Counted from the stretch's first letter, positions 53,044 to 62,546 are shown. The stretch: 62,797 nucleotides of DNA from Clostridiaceae bacterium (GCA_020832135.1 JAFIFG010000020.1:1-62797); one strand, 5' to 3'. Numbers and translations are program-made. The notes: generated by a model from the letters alone, not told the origin.

Positions 53044-55005
53044 GTGAAAAAAGAGAATCATCTTGTAACTATCATTGACATTATAGAAGAAAAATGTGTA
53101 AATTGTCAGAAATGCATTGCTGTTTGTCCTGTGAAATATTGTAATGATGGATCTACAGATCATGTTGTCATTAATTCTGATTTATGTATTGGGTGCGGTG
53201 AATGTATTCTTGCATGTGAAAAAGCAGGACATTATGCAAGAGTGAGGGTAGATGACTTAAAGGAATTTTTAGTTGCAGTAAAAAATAAGAAAAAAGTAGC
53301 TGCTATCATTGCACCGGCAGCTGCTGTGAGCTTTCCGAAAGAAGTTAAAAAACTAATCACTGCCTTAAGACAAATGGGGGTAGAGGCTGTTTTTGATGTG
53401 AGCTTAGGTGCTGAAATTACTACATATCAATATGTGAAGGCCTATAATCAGATGGAGAACGGACCTATTATAGCACAGCCATGTCCTGCCATTGTATCCT
53501 ATATAGAAGTCTATCGACCCCATTTGCTAAAACATTTAGCTCCAACCCATTCTCCTGCCCTAGATACAGCAATATGGGTAAAGTCATTAGAAGCATATGA
53601 GGATGCAGAGATAGCTTTTATAGGGCCATGTTTTGCGAAAGGAAGAGAGTTTCATGATCAAAACACTGGTGGAGCTATCACCTATAATGTTACCTTCTAT
53701 AGCTTGAAAAACTATTTTCAAGAAAATAATATTAGGTTAAATCAATTAACGGAAACAGAGTTTGATGGTATAGAGGCAGAAAGAGCAGTACTTTATAGTC
53801 AGCCTGGAGGATTAACAGAGAGCTTTAAGAGATTTAATATAAATTTGAAAGCCTCTGATATCACTAGGGTAGAGGGTGTAGATACCGTATACCATGAGTA
53901 TTTTGATGAATTGGAAGAGGACATCAAAACCAAGGATACTTCTGTTTTGGTAGATATATTAAATTGTCAGCATGGATGTAATAAAGGACCTGCTGCTACA
54001 TGTCAATTATCCCATTATCAAATTGACAAACTTATGGAGGAAAGAAAAGAAGAACAACAAAGAAAGCATCAAAAGGCAAAGGGGTTACTAAAAAATCAAA
54101 GTCAACCAAAGGCATTAAAAAGTCTATATGAAGAAATCGATAAAAAACAGTTAGATTTTACTAGAAAGTATGAGGATAAAAGTTATTTAAATACTGTTAA
54201 AACTCCTACTAGCCAAGAGTTAGATGAAATTTATAAATCTATGTATAAATTTACTAAAGAGGATCGAGGCATAAACTGCGAAAGCTGTGGTTATGGAGAA
54301 TGTGAAAAAATGGCGATTGCACTCTATAATGGATTAAACCAATTAAATAACTGTAATTATTATACGATGGCGGAATTAGAGGAAGAGCATAAGGAAATTG
54401 AAGCACAGAATGAGGAAATCGCAACTTCGCTAGAAAAGGCAAATCAACAACATGCACTAATTGAGAAGAACCACACAAAGAATCTTGAACTCAGTAAAGT
54501 AATACAGGAGAATATGGAAAATATTCAAAAGTCTAATGGAAGCTTAACGGAAGAATTAGTTACTATTACAGAACGGTCTCAAAATATGATGAATGAAGTT
54601 TTAACACTGAAGGATTTTACAAATCATATTTCTACAATATCAGATAAATCCCAAAGTATTATTCAAGAAATTGCTAAAATTGCAAAGCAAACAAATCTGT
54701 TAGCTTTAAATGCAGCTATAGAAGCAGCAGGGGCTGGTGAAGCAGGAAAAGGGTTTGCTGTTTTAGCAGAAGAGATAAGAAAGCTTGCCACCGAGTCTAA
54801 TAATGGTACCAAGGAAATAGAAAAATTTATGAATGAAATAACTGGAAATGTTAAAATTATTAATGATAATACCGCAAATGTAAATGAAATATCTGAAGAA
54901 ATATTTAATATTATATCAGAGGCCACCGCCAATAGCCAAGAAATCTCGGCACGAGCTTCTCAATTAACAGAAGAGGTCAGTAAATTAAACGAAGCTAATA
55001 TATAA
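53044..55005 (+). CDS. soluble [FeFe]-hydrogenase-like/methyl-accepting chemoreceptor fusion
   Basis: The GTG at 53044 has GGGGGG 6 bases upstream. The 653-residue protein has, in order: two 4Fe-4S motifs ([23 protein letters not shown], residues 20-65); an iron-hydrogenase large-subunit-like domain (about 75-330) with H-cluster-like cysteines in [19 protein letters not shown] and [10 protein letters not shown]; another iron-sulfur motif in [12 protein letters not shown]; a coiled coil; and an MCP signalling domain ([19 protein letters not shown]). There is no membrane helix. It is probably a cytoplasmic hydrogen or redox sensor feeding chemotaxis. Confidence 0.9.
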   Translation: MKKENHLVTIIDIIEEKCVNCQKCIAVCPVKYCNDGSTDHVVINSDLCIGCGECILACEKAGHYARVRVDDLKEFLVAVKNKKKVAAIIAPAAAVSFPKEVKKLITALRQMGVEAVFDVSLGAEITTYQYVKAYNQMENGPIIAQPCPAIVSYIEVYRPHLLKHLAPTHSPALDTAIWVKSLEAYEDAEIAFIGPCFAKGREFHDQNTGGAITYNVTFYSLKNYFQENNIRLNQLTETEFDGIEAERAVLYSQPGGLTESFKRFNINLKASDITRVEGVDTVYHEYFDELEEDIKTKDTSVLVDILNCQHGCNKGPAATCQLSHYQIDKLMEERKEEQQRKHQKAKGLLKNQSQPKALKSLYEEIDKKQLDFTRKYEDKSYLNTVKTPTSQELDEIYKSMYKFTKEDRGINCESCGYGECEKMAIALYNGLNQLNNCNYYTMAELEEEHKEIEAQNEEIATSLEKANQQHALIEKNHTKNLELSKVIQENMENIQKSNGSLTEELVTITERSQNMMNEVLTLKDFTNHISTISDKSQSIIQEIAKIAKQTNLLALNAAIEAAGAGEAGKGFAVLAEEIRKLATESNNGTKEIEKFMNEITGNVKIINDNTANVNEISEEIFNIISEATANSQEISARASQLTEEVSKLNEANI

Positions 55006-55041
55006 AAAACTCCCTTAGGATAAGGATTGATTTTCTAATTC

Positions 55042-55602
55042 TCATTCGGTTGTGAAAACCAACTCAATTTTTTCAAAAAATCTTTTAGTTTCTAAAGGCA
55101 TTTGCATTCTTTGAAATACATTGGCTCCATAAGAGTAAGTGCTTACTCTACTAGGTCGTCCTCCGTATTGTTTTGCTATGCTAACAACTTTTTCAAGGGT
55201 TTGAATTTGCTCATCTGAAATGCCTTTGGAATCTAGTATATCGTCTCTTAGATCAAGTAAAAATTCAGTAAGTTCAGATACGTTTTTGTTAAAATTAGGA
55301 TTAAGTCTCCTTGTTTCATATAAAGTATCGTTGATATTATAAATACTAAATCCTGTGTCTATTACCTTTTCTTTTATACTTTCTATTGATTCATCACTAT
55401 CAGAACTTGACTTAACAATGATTTCTTCTAAACTTATTATTTCTTTAACTAAAAAATCCATTAATACTGGATAGTTATACCTTATAAATGTATCTTTTGA
55501 ACTCTTATCCATACTCGGGTTCCCTATAAAGACAAAATTGAAAAATAAAGAAATGTATAATATATATATTATACGTTTTTGGAATTTCGTATCTTCTAAC
55601 AT
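55042..55602 (-). CDS. protein of unknown function with N-terminal membrane helix
   Basis: This 186-residue protein starts at ATG after AAAGGATG. Residues 9-28 form one hydrophobic segment that could be an uncleaved signal. The rest is helical and charged, with NINDTLYETRRLNPNFNKN and SIAKQYGGRPSRVSTYSYG stretches. The family is not recognised. It lies opposite the chemoreceptor fusion gene with only 36 bases between their ends. Confidence 0.5.
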   Translation of the reverse strand: MLEDTKFQKRIIYILYISLFFNFVFIGNPSMDKSSKDTFIRYNYPVLMDFLVKEIISLEEIIVKSSSDSDESIESIKEKVIDTGFSIYNINDTLYETRRLNPNFNKNVSELTEFLLDLRDDILDSKGISDEQIQTLEKVVSIAKQYGGRPSRVSTYSYGANVFQRMQMPLETKRFFEKIELVFTTE

Positions 55603-55775
55603 TAGTAATACATCCTTTCATATCATTGTAAAAACTAAGTGTTATTGGCACACAGGGTATAAGTAATTTTTAAAAAATCTCCACTTCAATTTTACCATAA
55701 ATTGTATAATTATTAAATTAAAAATTATATTCTTATATTCTAAAATTTTTTCTTATAAAGAGTTTCATAGCATAA

Positions 55776-55807
55776 GCAAAGTCCTTAGACTAGTCTAAGG
55801 ACTTTGC
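55776..55807. terminator. perfect palindromic bidirectional terminator
   Basis: GCAAAGTCCTTAGAC and GTCTAAGGACTTTGC are exact 15-bp inverted repeats with a 2-base centre. It lies downstream of the small ORF at 55843 on the minus strand. The stretch 55603-55775 is AT-rich leader of the 55602 gene with no other feature. Confidence 0.7.
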
Positions 55808-55842
55808 ACTTAACAGAATTCATATTGTTTTGAGTTAGATAC

Positions 55843-55950
55843 TTATTTTTCAAACTCTGTAGAAATGATTTGTTGTAAGCATTCTTCCATACAATACTCA
55901 TTTCCTTGTTGTCTCTTTTCAAAGATTTCTCTAAGTTCTCTATTCCCCAT
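55843..55950 (-). CDS. very small ORF (35 aa), possible fragment
   Basis: ATG at 55950 lies 6 bases after AAGGGGAG. The product MGNRELREIFEKRQQGNEY followed by CMEECLQQIISTEFEK is charged and helical, a little like the N-terminal helix of small sigma-like helper proteins. It sits right behind the decayed sigma-like gene and ahead of a terminator. It may be a real small protein or another fragment of that gene. Confidence 0.35.
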   Translation of the reverse strand: MGNRELREIFEKRQQGNEYCMEECLQQIISTEFEK

Positions 55951-55964
55951 AGATTCTCCCCTTA

Positions 55965-56335
55965 TTATACAGCTCTTTTATACATAATTAACTGTTTTTT
56001 AAGCTTGTTTAAAGCAGCTTTTTTGTCTTGTTAACCCCTTGTTTTGTTATACCTAATTTTTTAGCAACTTCTGTATCCCTTTCTCCTAACAGGATACAAA
56101 AGTATAGAACTTATTAAGGTTTATTCTATCTTCATTAAAATCTGCATCTTTAGTATTTAAAGAAAGACTTTCCTTTTCTACAATTTTGGTCGCTTTTTTC
56201 TTGAGTTGTAGCGATGTAAGAACTATAGTTTTTTTGATGTAACTATAAAGGTAAATCTTAAACATATAGTCACAAAACACATCTTCCAACTCTGTTTTAC
56301 TAGATGACTTGGGATGGATCTTTTTTCTTGTGGCT
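55965..56335 (-). pseudogene. decayed sigma-70-like helix-turn-helix gene
   Basis: The 5' part (about 56335-56086) encodes EDVFCDYMFKIYLYSYIKK and ESLSLNTKDADFNEDRINL, as in small clostridial sigma-like proteins, and then stops. Shifting frame gives a region-4-like helix-turn-helix (LLGERDTEVAKKLGITKQG), and one more shift gives ALNKLKKQLIMYKRAV up to TAA at 55967-55965. The middle of the protein is missing and at least two frameshifts are needed, so the gene is dead. Confidence 0.6.
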
Positions 56336-56367
56336 TTGTTAATGATAAGTGTTGATATTTTAGAAAA

Positions 56368-56409
56368 TGAAAAAGGAATGGCTATATTTGTAGGTATATG
56401 ACCATTCCT
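56368..56409 (-). terminator. terminator of the lipoprotein gene
   Basis: AGGAATGG and CCATTCCT with additional ATAT pairing form the stem. On the minus strand TTTTT follows, 20 bases beyond the lipoprotein stop. Confidence 0.75.
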
Positions 56410-56429
56410 AATATATAAATATAAATTAG

Positions 56430-57317
56430 CTAGTTAAATAGTTCATACTCATACACTAAAGGGTTCCCGTATTCATACCATTTCCCTTTATAAATAAATT
56501 CCATATTGTTTATATTATTATCTTTTAAAATTTTTATCATAGTTTCATTTTCTAAAATTGTATCTAGTGTCTTTGCATTAATTTCTTCTAAATTAGCTTC
56601 ATATTCTTCTCCAGTGTAAACATATATCTTTGTTTCTATTTTTAAAACATTTTCTTCAATCCCTAATCTAGTGATATCAAATTCAATGTTTTTGTCTAAT
56701 GATACTAAATTCGGTTTTAAAATCTCATATATATTTTCATCCAATATATCTAGATTGCCTTCTTGCTCAAATACTAAATTGTTAATTTGTTCATTCATTT
56801 CTTTAAAACCAATACCATTATAGATATTATCAGATGGTAAGCCTGTTGAAAAGGTTATATTTATTTTGTTTAATCTCTTTGATTCAATATTTTCTCTTGA
56901 TAATGTCTCTAATAATTTATTAAAAAACAAATCCACTACTTCTTTTCTTTTGTTTTCTTCTAATTCTTCTTTAAAGTTTAGATGAGTTTCTGCAAATACA
57001 TTATTCAATGCTTTTTCATGGCTGTCTTTTTTCAACAATAGTTCATCCTCATTTAACACTATTTTTTCTAATGCCAGCTCTTCAAATTCTTCCAGAGCAA
57101 TGTTAATGCTCTTTATGATATATTTTTCAACATCATCTATTGATAGCGATTTAATTAACTCTAATTCCTCAAGAGAGATTTCTGTAGTGGTATAACTGTT
57201 ATCTAGTTCAGAATTAGTCATTTCATTACCACCGCAACCTACAATAGTAATAAGTATAGCCGCCATCATAACAAACAAGAACCATTGTTTTTTATAATAG
57301 AATTTTGCTTTAAACAC
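56430..57317 (-). CDS. lipoprotein of unknown function
   Basis: The GTG at 57317 has AAGGGG 8 bases upstream and starts a lipoprotein signal ending in TIVGCGGN. The mature part of about 270 residues is acidic and mostly helical at first (TTTEISLEELELIKSLSIDD, then EEFEELALEKIVLNEDE), with a more beta-like C-terminal half. There is no recognisable domain. It could be a surface-exposed substrate- or protein-binding lipoprotein. It is flanked by a terminator and an IS1595-type transposase gene. Confidence 0.6.
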   Translation of the reverse strand: MFKAKFYYKKQWFLFVMMAAILITIVGCGGNEMTNSELDNSYTTTEISLEELELIKSLSIDDVEKYIIKSINIALEEFEELALEKIVLNEDELLLKKDSHEKALNNVFAETHLNFKEELEENKRKEVVDLFFNKLLETLSRENIESKRLNKINITFSTGLPSDNIYNGIGFKEMNEQINNLVFEQEGNLDILDENIYEILKPNLVSLDKNIEFDITRLGIEENVLKIETKIYVYTGEEYEANLEEINAKTLDTILENETMIKILKDNNINNMEFIYKGKWYEYGNPLVYEYELFN

Positions 57318-57475
57318 TATATACACCCCTTTTAATATATTTAGCCTCCAAGAATTTTCTTGTTATGGCTATAATGTCTACAACCCATTTTCTTTGTTTT
57401 TTAGTTGAACAGTCTTATGTATAATCATATCATTCTACACTAGCCCATTGAAACCCTTTCAATCTTTAATAAAGC

Positions 57476-58510
57476 TTAAGGAATGCTAAATTTAGCGGTC
57501 CTAATAGAATGGTATGTGTCATATACTTTGTGTAGACACCCAGTTATAAGCATTTCTTTAATGCAATTGATAGTGTTCTCATATCCTACTGAATCAAGGA
57601 ATTTAAACCAAGTTAGGTAATTATTCAAATACTTGCTTGCTACACCATTAAATCTATCTAACCACTTCTTAAAACGGGCATGATAATTATTTACATTTTG
57701 AATATGGTAAAGCCCCTTGATGACATGACCACTTTCATCAGGCTTAATACGATAATGTTGAATATCTTTTTCCTCGCAATATTTTTTATAAGCACGCCAT
57801 TTATCAGTACAAAGCACATTAGCAGAAGATAAATAACTGCCTACTACTGATTCTACCTTAGATTTTACAATTCTACCCATGCAACTAGTTTTAGCAATGG
57901 TATTCCTATTTCTATCTCTAGCTACTAAAATACACATTTGTTCTTTGCTAATGCCTCTATATTTAGATTTACCTCCTCGTTTACGAGGCTTCCTGTCAGC
58001 AATCTTCTTTTTACCCTTTTCAGAGAAAAGTAAGTATGTTTCATCCATCTCAACAATACCATTAAAGGCTTCAATGATATCTTGTTTCAATGCATTAAGG
58101 ATTTTATGCCTCCAATAGAAAAGAGTTACATACGATACCCCGACAATTTTTTGAGACTTTCTTAATGACTTTCCTTCTATCATGCATTCGATAAACCTAA
58201 TCCACTTTCCAGGATGCTTTGTTTTATAGAGTGGGGTACGGGTAAAGTCGCTAAAGGTTTTATTGCAACTCTTACACTTGTACCGTTGACGATTGTTGTA
58301 TTTGCCGAAACGAACAACTTCTTTTCCATCACAACGAGGGCATACTAGCCCCTTGCTAAACTTAGTTTCTCTAAGTTCTTCAATAATTTTTCTATGATAA
58401 GGGTCAATAGGCTCTATAGATTCTTTAAGGGCATAATATAGTTCCTCTTTGTAATCTGCATTCATACTATCAATAAACTTTAGTAACTTTTCAAAGGTAT
58501 CTGGTTTCAT
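57476..58510 (-). CDS. IS1595 family transposase
   Basis: This 344-residue protein has an N-terminal zinc ribbon (CPRCDGKEVV...CKSCNKTF), a helix-turn-helix (KSLRKSQKIVGVSYVTLFYW) and an IS1595-type catalytic domain: MDETYLLFSEKGKKK, LCTDKWRAY and a late HIQNVNNYHARFKKW. The reading frame is intact with AAGGAG before the ATG. AACAGAGCC at 58593-58601 (reading GGCTCTGTT inward) may be the right terminus. A matching left end was not found, so element borders are unresolved. Confidence 0.85.
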   Translation of the reverse strand: MKPDTFEKLLKFIDSMNADYKEELYYALKESIEPIDPYHRKIIEELRETKFSKGLVCPRCDGKEVVRFGKYNNRQRYKCKSCNKTFSDFTRTPLYKTKHPGKWIRFIECMIEGKSLRKSQKIVGVSYVTLFYWRHKILNALKQDIIEAFNGIVEMDETYLLFSEKGKKKIADRKPRKRGGKSKYRGISKEQMCILVARDRNRNTIAKTSCMGRIVKSKVESVVGSYLSSANVLCTDKWRAYKKYCEEKDIQHYRIKPDESGHVIKGLYHIQNVNNYHARFKKWLDRFNGVASKYLNNYLTWFKFLDSVGYENTINCIKEMLITGCLHKVYDTYHSIRTAKFSIP

Positions 58511-58776
58511 ACCCTCAACTCCTTAAATTATTCTCTCATATATATATCATACCCTTATTTGCAGAGTTATATAAAAATCAACAATAAAATTTAACAGAGC
58601 CTTTCTTTTAAAAAACTCTCTACCAGTTGATTTATAAGATATCCCTCCTTAAATTAAGTTTATTTTAATTAAAAAGAATACATAGATTTTATTCCTTTAA
58701 TAGATAAGATAATTTTTTTGAAACTTGAGTCAACTATTTTTCTCAAAAAAATACAAATATTAAAATTTCATTAAAA

Positions 58777-58816
58777 TTTTAACCCAAAACAAGAATATAT
58801 GTTCTTGTTTTAGGTT
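58777..58816. terminator. long palindromic hairpin interrupted at its edge by an IS
   Basis: AAAACAAGAA and TTCTTGTTTT form the inner stem. TTTTAACC (58777-58784) would pair with GGTTAAAA, but the right arm is now split: AGGTT is at 58812-58816 and AGGTTAAAA is at 60316-60324 after the IS. Before insertion the site was an 18-20 bp hairpin, probably a bidirectional terminator. Confidence 0.7.
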
Positions 58817-60315
58817 ACTGTAGTTTTGCACTTTTAAAATAACTACCGAAAACTGACGTAATAATTTACAAAATAAAAGAGGAATATATAGACACAATAA
58901 TACTCGGTTAGGAGTGATAATTGTGTACATTTATATTCCTCTAGAAGTACTTCAGTTACTATTATTTCCAAAGGAACTGTTATCAATACCTAATTATAAA
59001 TATTTTGTTACCTTGATTTGGTGTTTATTGATAACTGAGGGTAGAAAGACCACTAGAAATATCCATCGATATTGTTTCTTCTATAAGAAGAACCTTGCCA
59101 GTTGGGAACGCTTTTTATCTAAGAATCAATGGGACTTAATGGCTGTAATGGAGCAGTTGTTCTTGAAGCTCTTAAAACTATTTGAAGATCAGTTCTTAGT
59201 GCATGGCAAGCTTCTAGTAGCCTTTGATACTACCCTTGTAGCGAAGGACTCCCAGAAGATTCCTGGCATACAAAAGTGGAACAACCACAGTGGCAATGCA
59301 AGTCAAGGCAAATATATTACAGGTCATCACTGGGGTATATTAGGTTTAGTTGGTTCTTTCTTTACCAATAGATTTATTTGTTTTCCACTGATTTTCAGGC
59401 TAATATCAGGTAGGTCTAACCCCTATCAGTATTTAGGTGATACTGATGGTATAGTACGTTCAACAAACTTTTGGGATAATGCACATGCTACACTATTTCA
59501 ATTTGCAGATTGGAAACCAAAGTATTCCATTAGGGTAGTAGTGGATGCCTATTTTAGTAATAAATCCTTTATACAACCCCTTTTAGATAGAAAAAATCCT
59601 ATTCATGTGGTGACAAAATTAAAAACGAATGCAGTTGGTTTTTTAGATCCTGAAAAACCAGAAAAAAAGAAGTGTGGTCGTCCAAGAAAAAAGGGGCAGA
59701 AGATTAAAATCATTAATCTTTTTAAAGCTGAATCTATAGAATCCATTCCTGTACGCTTATATGGTGAAACTAGAAATATTGATGTTGTAGTAAAGGATTT
59801 ATGGATACTTGACCTTAACTGTAAAGTGCGAGTAGTCATCACTAAAATTGGCAGCAAAGCAACCGCCATTATTAGTACAGATATAACACTGACTCCATCA
59901 GAAATCATTGAAATCTATGGTGCTCGATTTTCCATAGAAGTGGCTATTAAAGATATGAAGCAACACCTAGGTTTGGGCGATTATCAACATCACTCTTTGT
60001 TGCCTACTCTAAGATTTGTCCATCTCGTAGCTGTAGCCTACAGTGTAGGAAAGATAACATTATTAAAATATTCAAGTAGTAGCTGGTTAGATATCCAAGA
60101 CTACCAAGGGGATACCCCATGGACATCTGAACTTAGTTTTAATAGACTACGTATTTGCTTAAAAAGATATTCCTTGGAAAAACTTGTTTTCTCCAAAACC
60201 GCATTAGATCAAGAAATAGAGAAAAATACATCTGTTAAAGATGCCATACTTACTATTGCTTCGTAATGGGCTTATGGCTAATTTAATGAAGGTATTATTT
60301 GTGCAAAACTACAGT
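58817..60315 (+). mobile_element. complete IS element of the IS4 superfamily (1499 bp)
   Basis: Terminal inverted repeats ACTGTAGTTTTGCAC (58817-58831) and its exact complement (60301-60315) bound one transposase gene. A 5-base duplication, AGGTT, flanks both ends (58812-58816 and 60316-60320). Exact repeats, the intact duplication and the intact transposase indicate a recent, probably still active insertion. The family within the IS4 superfamily is not assigned. Confidence 0.9.
58923..60266 (+). CDS. IS4-superfamily DDE transposase
   Basis: The GTG at 58923 has TAGGAG 8 bases upstream. In this protein of about 447 residues, catalytic acids are seen in AFDTTLVAKD (D1), RVVVDAYFSN (D2) and the YREK signature Y-G-A-R-F-S-I-E-...-K (YGARFSIEVAIKDMK), which matches Y-(2)-R-(3)-E-(6)-K exactly. 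The basic KKKCGRPRKKGQK stretch may bind DNA. It is the only gene of the flanking IS. Confidence 0.9.
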   Translation: MYIYIPLEVLQLLLFPKELLSIPNYKYFVTLIWCLLITEGRKTTRNIHRYCFFYKKNLASWERFLSKNQWDLMAVMEQLFLKLLKLFEDQFLVHGKLLVAFDTTLVAKDSQKIPGIQKWNNHSGNASQGKYITGHHWGILGLVGSFFTNRFICFPLIFRLISGRSNPYQYLGDTDGIVRSTNFWDNAHATLFQFADWKPKYSIRVVVDAYFSNKSFIQPLLDRKNPIHVVTKLKTNAVGFLDPEKPEKKKCGRPRKKGQKIKIINLFKAESIESIPVRLYGETRNIDVVVKDLWILDLNCKVRVVITKIGSKATAIISTDITLTPSEIIEIYGARFSIEVAIKDMKQHLGLGDYQHHSLLPTLRFVHLVAVAYSVGKITLLKYSSSSWLDIQDYQGDTPWTSELSFNRLRICLKRYSLEKLVFSKTALDQEIEKNTSVKDAILTIAS

Positions 60316-60541
60316 AGGTTAAAAAAAATGCCTTGTTAGCAATCTTAATATTAAATATCTGTGTCCAATGTAGAAAGTCAACCATATTTTAAAATATTAT
60401 ATTTTTACTATAAATAATTGTTAGGTAAATATCAATTTCAAGATTTTTATTAAGGTTTACGTTATAGCTTAAGATTGTATCTTTTATTAGTAAATACATG
60501 TGTTTCTAAAAATAATAATTACTGGCAATGGAGGGGTTGTA

Positions 60542-60775
60542 ATGGAAAATGAAGTATTAAAATTAGCTGCATCACAAGGTGTATGGGCAGCGTTATCTGT
60601 AGCTCTTATCTTTTATATTTTAAAGACACAGGAAAAAAGAGATAAAAAGCAAGAAGAGAGAGAAAGAAAGTATCAAGAAATAATTTCTAGTCTTACTGAT
60701 AAGTTAAGTGTTGTTGAAGATATAAAGGTCGATATGAAGGAAGTTAAAGAGTATGTTTTTAATAACAAAAGTTAA
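60542..60775 (+). CDS. BhlA/UviB family holin-like protein
   Basis: The ATG at 60542 has GGAGGGG upstream. The 77-residue product has one N-terminal helix (AASQGVWAALSVALIFYIL), a very charged linker (KTQEKRDKKQEERERKY) and a coiled tail, the classic BhlA/UviB layout. Such proteins permeabilise membranes in phage lysis or bacteriocin release. A broken second copy lies at 62120-62328. It is probably a relic of a prophage or bacteriocin locus. Confidence 0.85.
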   Translation: MENEVLKLAASQGVWAALSVALIFYILKTQEKRDKKQEERERKYQEIISSLTDKLSVVEDIKVDMKEVKEYVFNNKS

Positions 60776-60947
60776 ATTAGCATTATAAGCGATCTGAAAA
60801 TTATATAAAACAAAAAATCTAAAAGTGGTTGATTATTTTTAAAAATATCTCTTTTATAGAGTATAAGACAAAACAAGTTGGCCAATGGAAATGTCTTAGC
60901 AAAATAAAGATTGTGCTTCAAACAATTTTGAGAGAGGAGAGGTTGAT

Positions 60948-61166
60948 ATGCTTTATGTCGCAACAAGGTTTTTGAAATTTGGATCAGTCAATAGAGGAGG
61001 GTCATCATTTGCAACTGTTAATTTACAAGATACTAATAGTTATTTAAATGTTAGAGATGAACCTTCAATGAATGGTAATATTATTGACAGATTAAGCCAT
61101 GGACAACAAGTAACAGTACGTGTAAATCGTAGCATTCCAACAGATTGGTCAGAGATATCTTACTAA
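60948..61166 (+). CDS. short SH3b-domain protein, probable endolysin remnant
   Basis: ATG at 60948 follows GAGAGGAGAGGTTGAT. The 72-residue product ends in half an SH3b domain (SYLNVRDEPSMNGNIIDRL, then TDWSEISY) and stops where the fold would normally continue to a GYV strand. The first 25 residues match nothing known to me. Bacterial SH3b domains form the wall-binding part of amidases and endolysins. Next to the BhlA holin it looks like the leftover of a lysis cassette. Confidence 0.55.
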   Translation: MLYVATRFLKFGSVNRGGSSFATVNLQDTNSYLNVRDEPSMNGNIIDRLSHGQQVTVRVNRSIPTDWSEISY

Positions 61167-61214
61167 TAACCAAGTGCATAATTTAGAATATTCAAATTTT
61201 TACAAATAAGAAAT

Positions 61215-61258
61215 GACCCCCTAGATGGAAATAAATTATCCTTATCTAGGGGTTTTTA
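61215..61258 (+). terminator. terminator after the SH3b fragment
   Basis: ACCCCCTAGAT and ATCTAGGGGTTTTT form an 11-base stem region with a T tract and a 17-base loop. Confidence 0.75.
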
Positions 61259-61372
61259 TGAAAACTGCAGGAGATATCCATTCTTTTCTGGAGTATCTAT
61301 TTAGAGATTCCACCTTATTCAGACCATAAAAAGCTGAAAATTTCTAGTTGTTTTTGAGTCGCCATAGTTATT

Positions 61373-61939
61373 TCACTTATCTGCTGGCTTTGCATATTTA
61401 AAATCTATACTTCCTTGATATCTAGGTATAAATACCGTATCTTTTTTTTCTATTTCTACTTCTACGTGTTCTTTTAATAAATCTACATAGATTTGTTCAT
61501 TTTCTAATGCAGCAACTAATATTTCTGGATTACCTATAGCCTTGATAATAAAAGGACTACTATACTCATTGTTATTTATTTTAATCATCATTTCTTGTGC
61601 TTCTATTGTACTTGTTGTTATCAATCGTTCATCATTTACAGAAATAACTTCTGCTCCAGCAGCAATTAATAGGTTTACGACATTTATCAAATCAATATCA
61701 TGAATAATATTATTTGGATGGTATTCGTCTGATTCATTGTCTGTAAGTGTTATACTAATCCCTTCACCTTCAACATCTATAACGCCTGTAAGCATTTGAA
61801 TATTTTCTATATTATATTCTGATAAAACTGATTTTTCAGGGTTTGCAAATCCTATTGTTAGAGAAAGTATTGCCCCTGTCAAAAGTAAGATTATTAAAAT
61901 TGTAACCCTAAGTGAATTTCTTTTTAATACTGACAACAT
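61373..61939 (-). CDS. DUF881 family membrane-anchored protein
   Basis: This 188-residue protein has an N-terminal helix (residues 10-33) and a DUF881-type extracellular domain: NIENIQMLTGVIDVEGEGI, LINVVNLLIAAGAEVISVN, and SPFIIKAIGNPEILVAALE. DUF881 proteins (YlxW/YlxX-like) often sit near division or sporulation genes, but here the gene stands alone among phage and IS remnants. Function unknown. Confidence 0.8.
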   Translation of the reverse strand: MLSVLKRNSLRVTILIILLLTGAILSLTIGFANPEKSVLSEYNIENIQMLTGVIDVEGEGISITLTDNESDEYHPNNIIHDIDLINVVNLLIAAGAEVISVNDERLITTSTIEAQEMMIKINNNEYSSPFIIKAIGNPEILVAALENEQIYVDLLKEHVEVEIEKKDTVFIPRYQGSIDFKYAKPADK

Positions 61940-62119
61940 ATTAACATCTCCTTATTGTGAATTTTCCATATTATGTAATTCTATCATGGGTAATCAGTGA
62001 TTGCAAGCATAGGAAATTTATTAATGTTGTTTAGAATAACAGTTTATTCTTTGTAAGGAATACAATTTACTTGCCTATAAAACTTTTTTCTTTATGCATT
62101 TACAAAATGTCATTCGTTT

Positions 62120-62328
62120 ATTAGTTTTGATAGATGTAAAAGCAGCCTTATCTGTAGCTCTTATCTTTTATACTTTGAAAACACAAGAGAAAAGAGATAA
62201 GAAACAAGAAGAGAGAAAGAAAGTATCAAGAAATTATAGCTAACTTAACAGACAAACTAAATTTAGTGCAAAATATAAAAAAAGATGTTAAAGAAATAAA
62301 GAACTATATTTTAAAAAAAGATGCTTAA
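62120..62328 (+). pseudogene. broken second copy of the BhlA holin gene
   Basis: From about 62142 the DNA matches the BhlA gene at 60542 closely (AALSVALIFY.LKTQEKRDKK). A 2-base deletion in the GAGAGAGAAAG run (near 62212) shifts the frame to an early stop; restoring it reads KYQEIIANLTDKLNLVQNI to TAA at 62326-62328. The N-terminal segment with the start is also lost. Confidence 0.8.
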
Positions 62329-62517
62329 ATTAAGTACTATATTTCAATGGGAACTAGAAAAACTTTTAAAAGTTTTAAAATACAGGTTTGCATTTTGACA
62401 TCTGTAGTACTTTTATTAAATATAAGATATGAAGTCGCGACTATATTTTATTTTAATATTTAATTAGGAGGGTGAAAGAACAGCTATAAAAACATTATAT
62501 AAGTTTGTAAAAATACC

Positions 62518-62546
62518 TTGAATTTATACAATGTTTATACTATGAT
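62518..62546 (+). promoter_or_regulatory. promoter of the IS607-type recombinase gene
   Basis: TTGAAT (62518-62523) and TATGAT (62541-62546) are 17 bases apart, directly ahead of the AAGAGGTG ribosome site. Apart from the broken holin copy, 61940-62517 shows only AT-rich DNA. Confidence 0.55.

Noticed and set aside
57327-57475. Left terminal repeat of the IS1595-type element
   Set aside because: No inverted match to the candidate right end (GGCTCTGTT inward from 58601) could be found, so the element borders are not claimed.
62117-62142. Fourth copy of the intergenic motif of the small-gene array
   Set aside because: The AGATGTAAAAG match is explained by alignment with the BhlA coding sequence at 60542, so it is coincidental.
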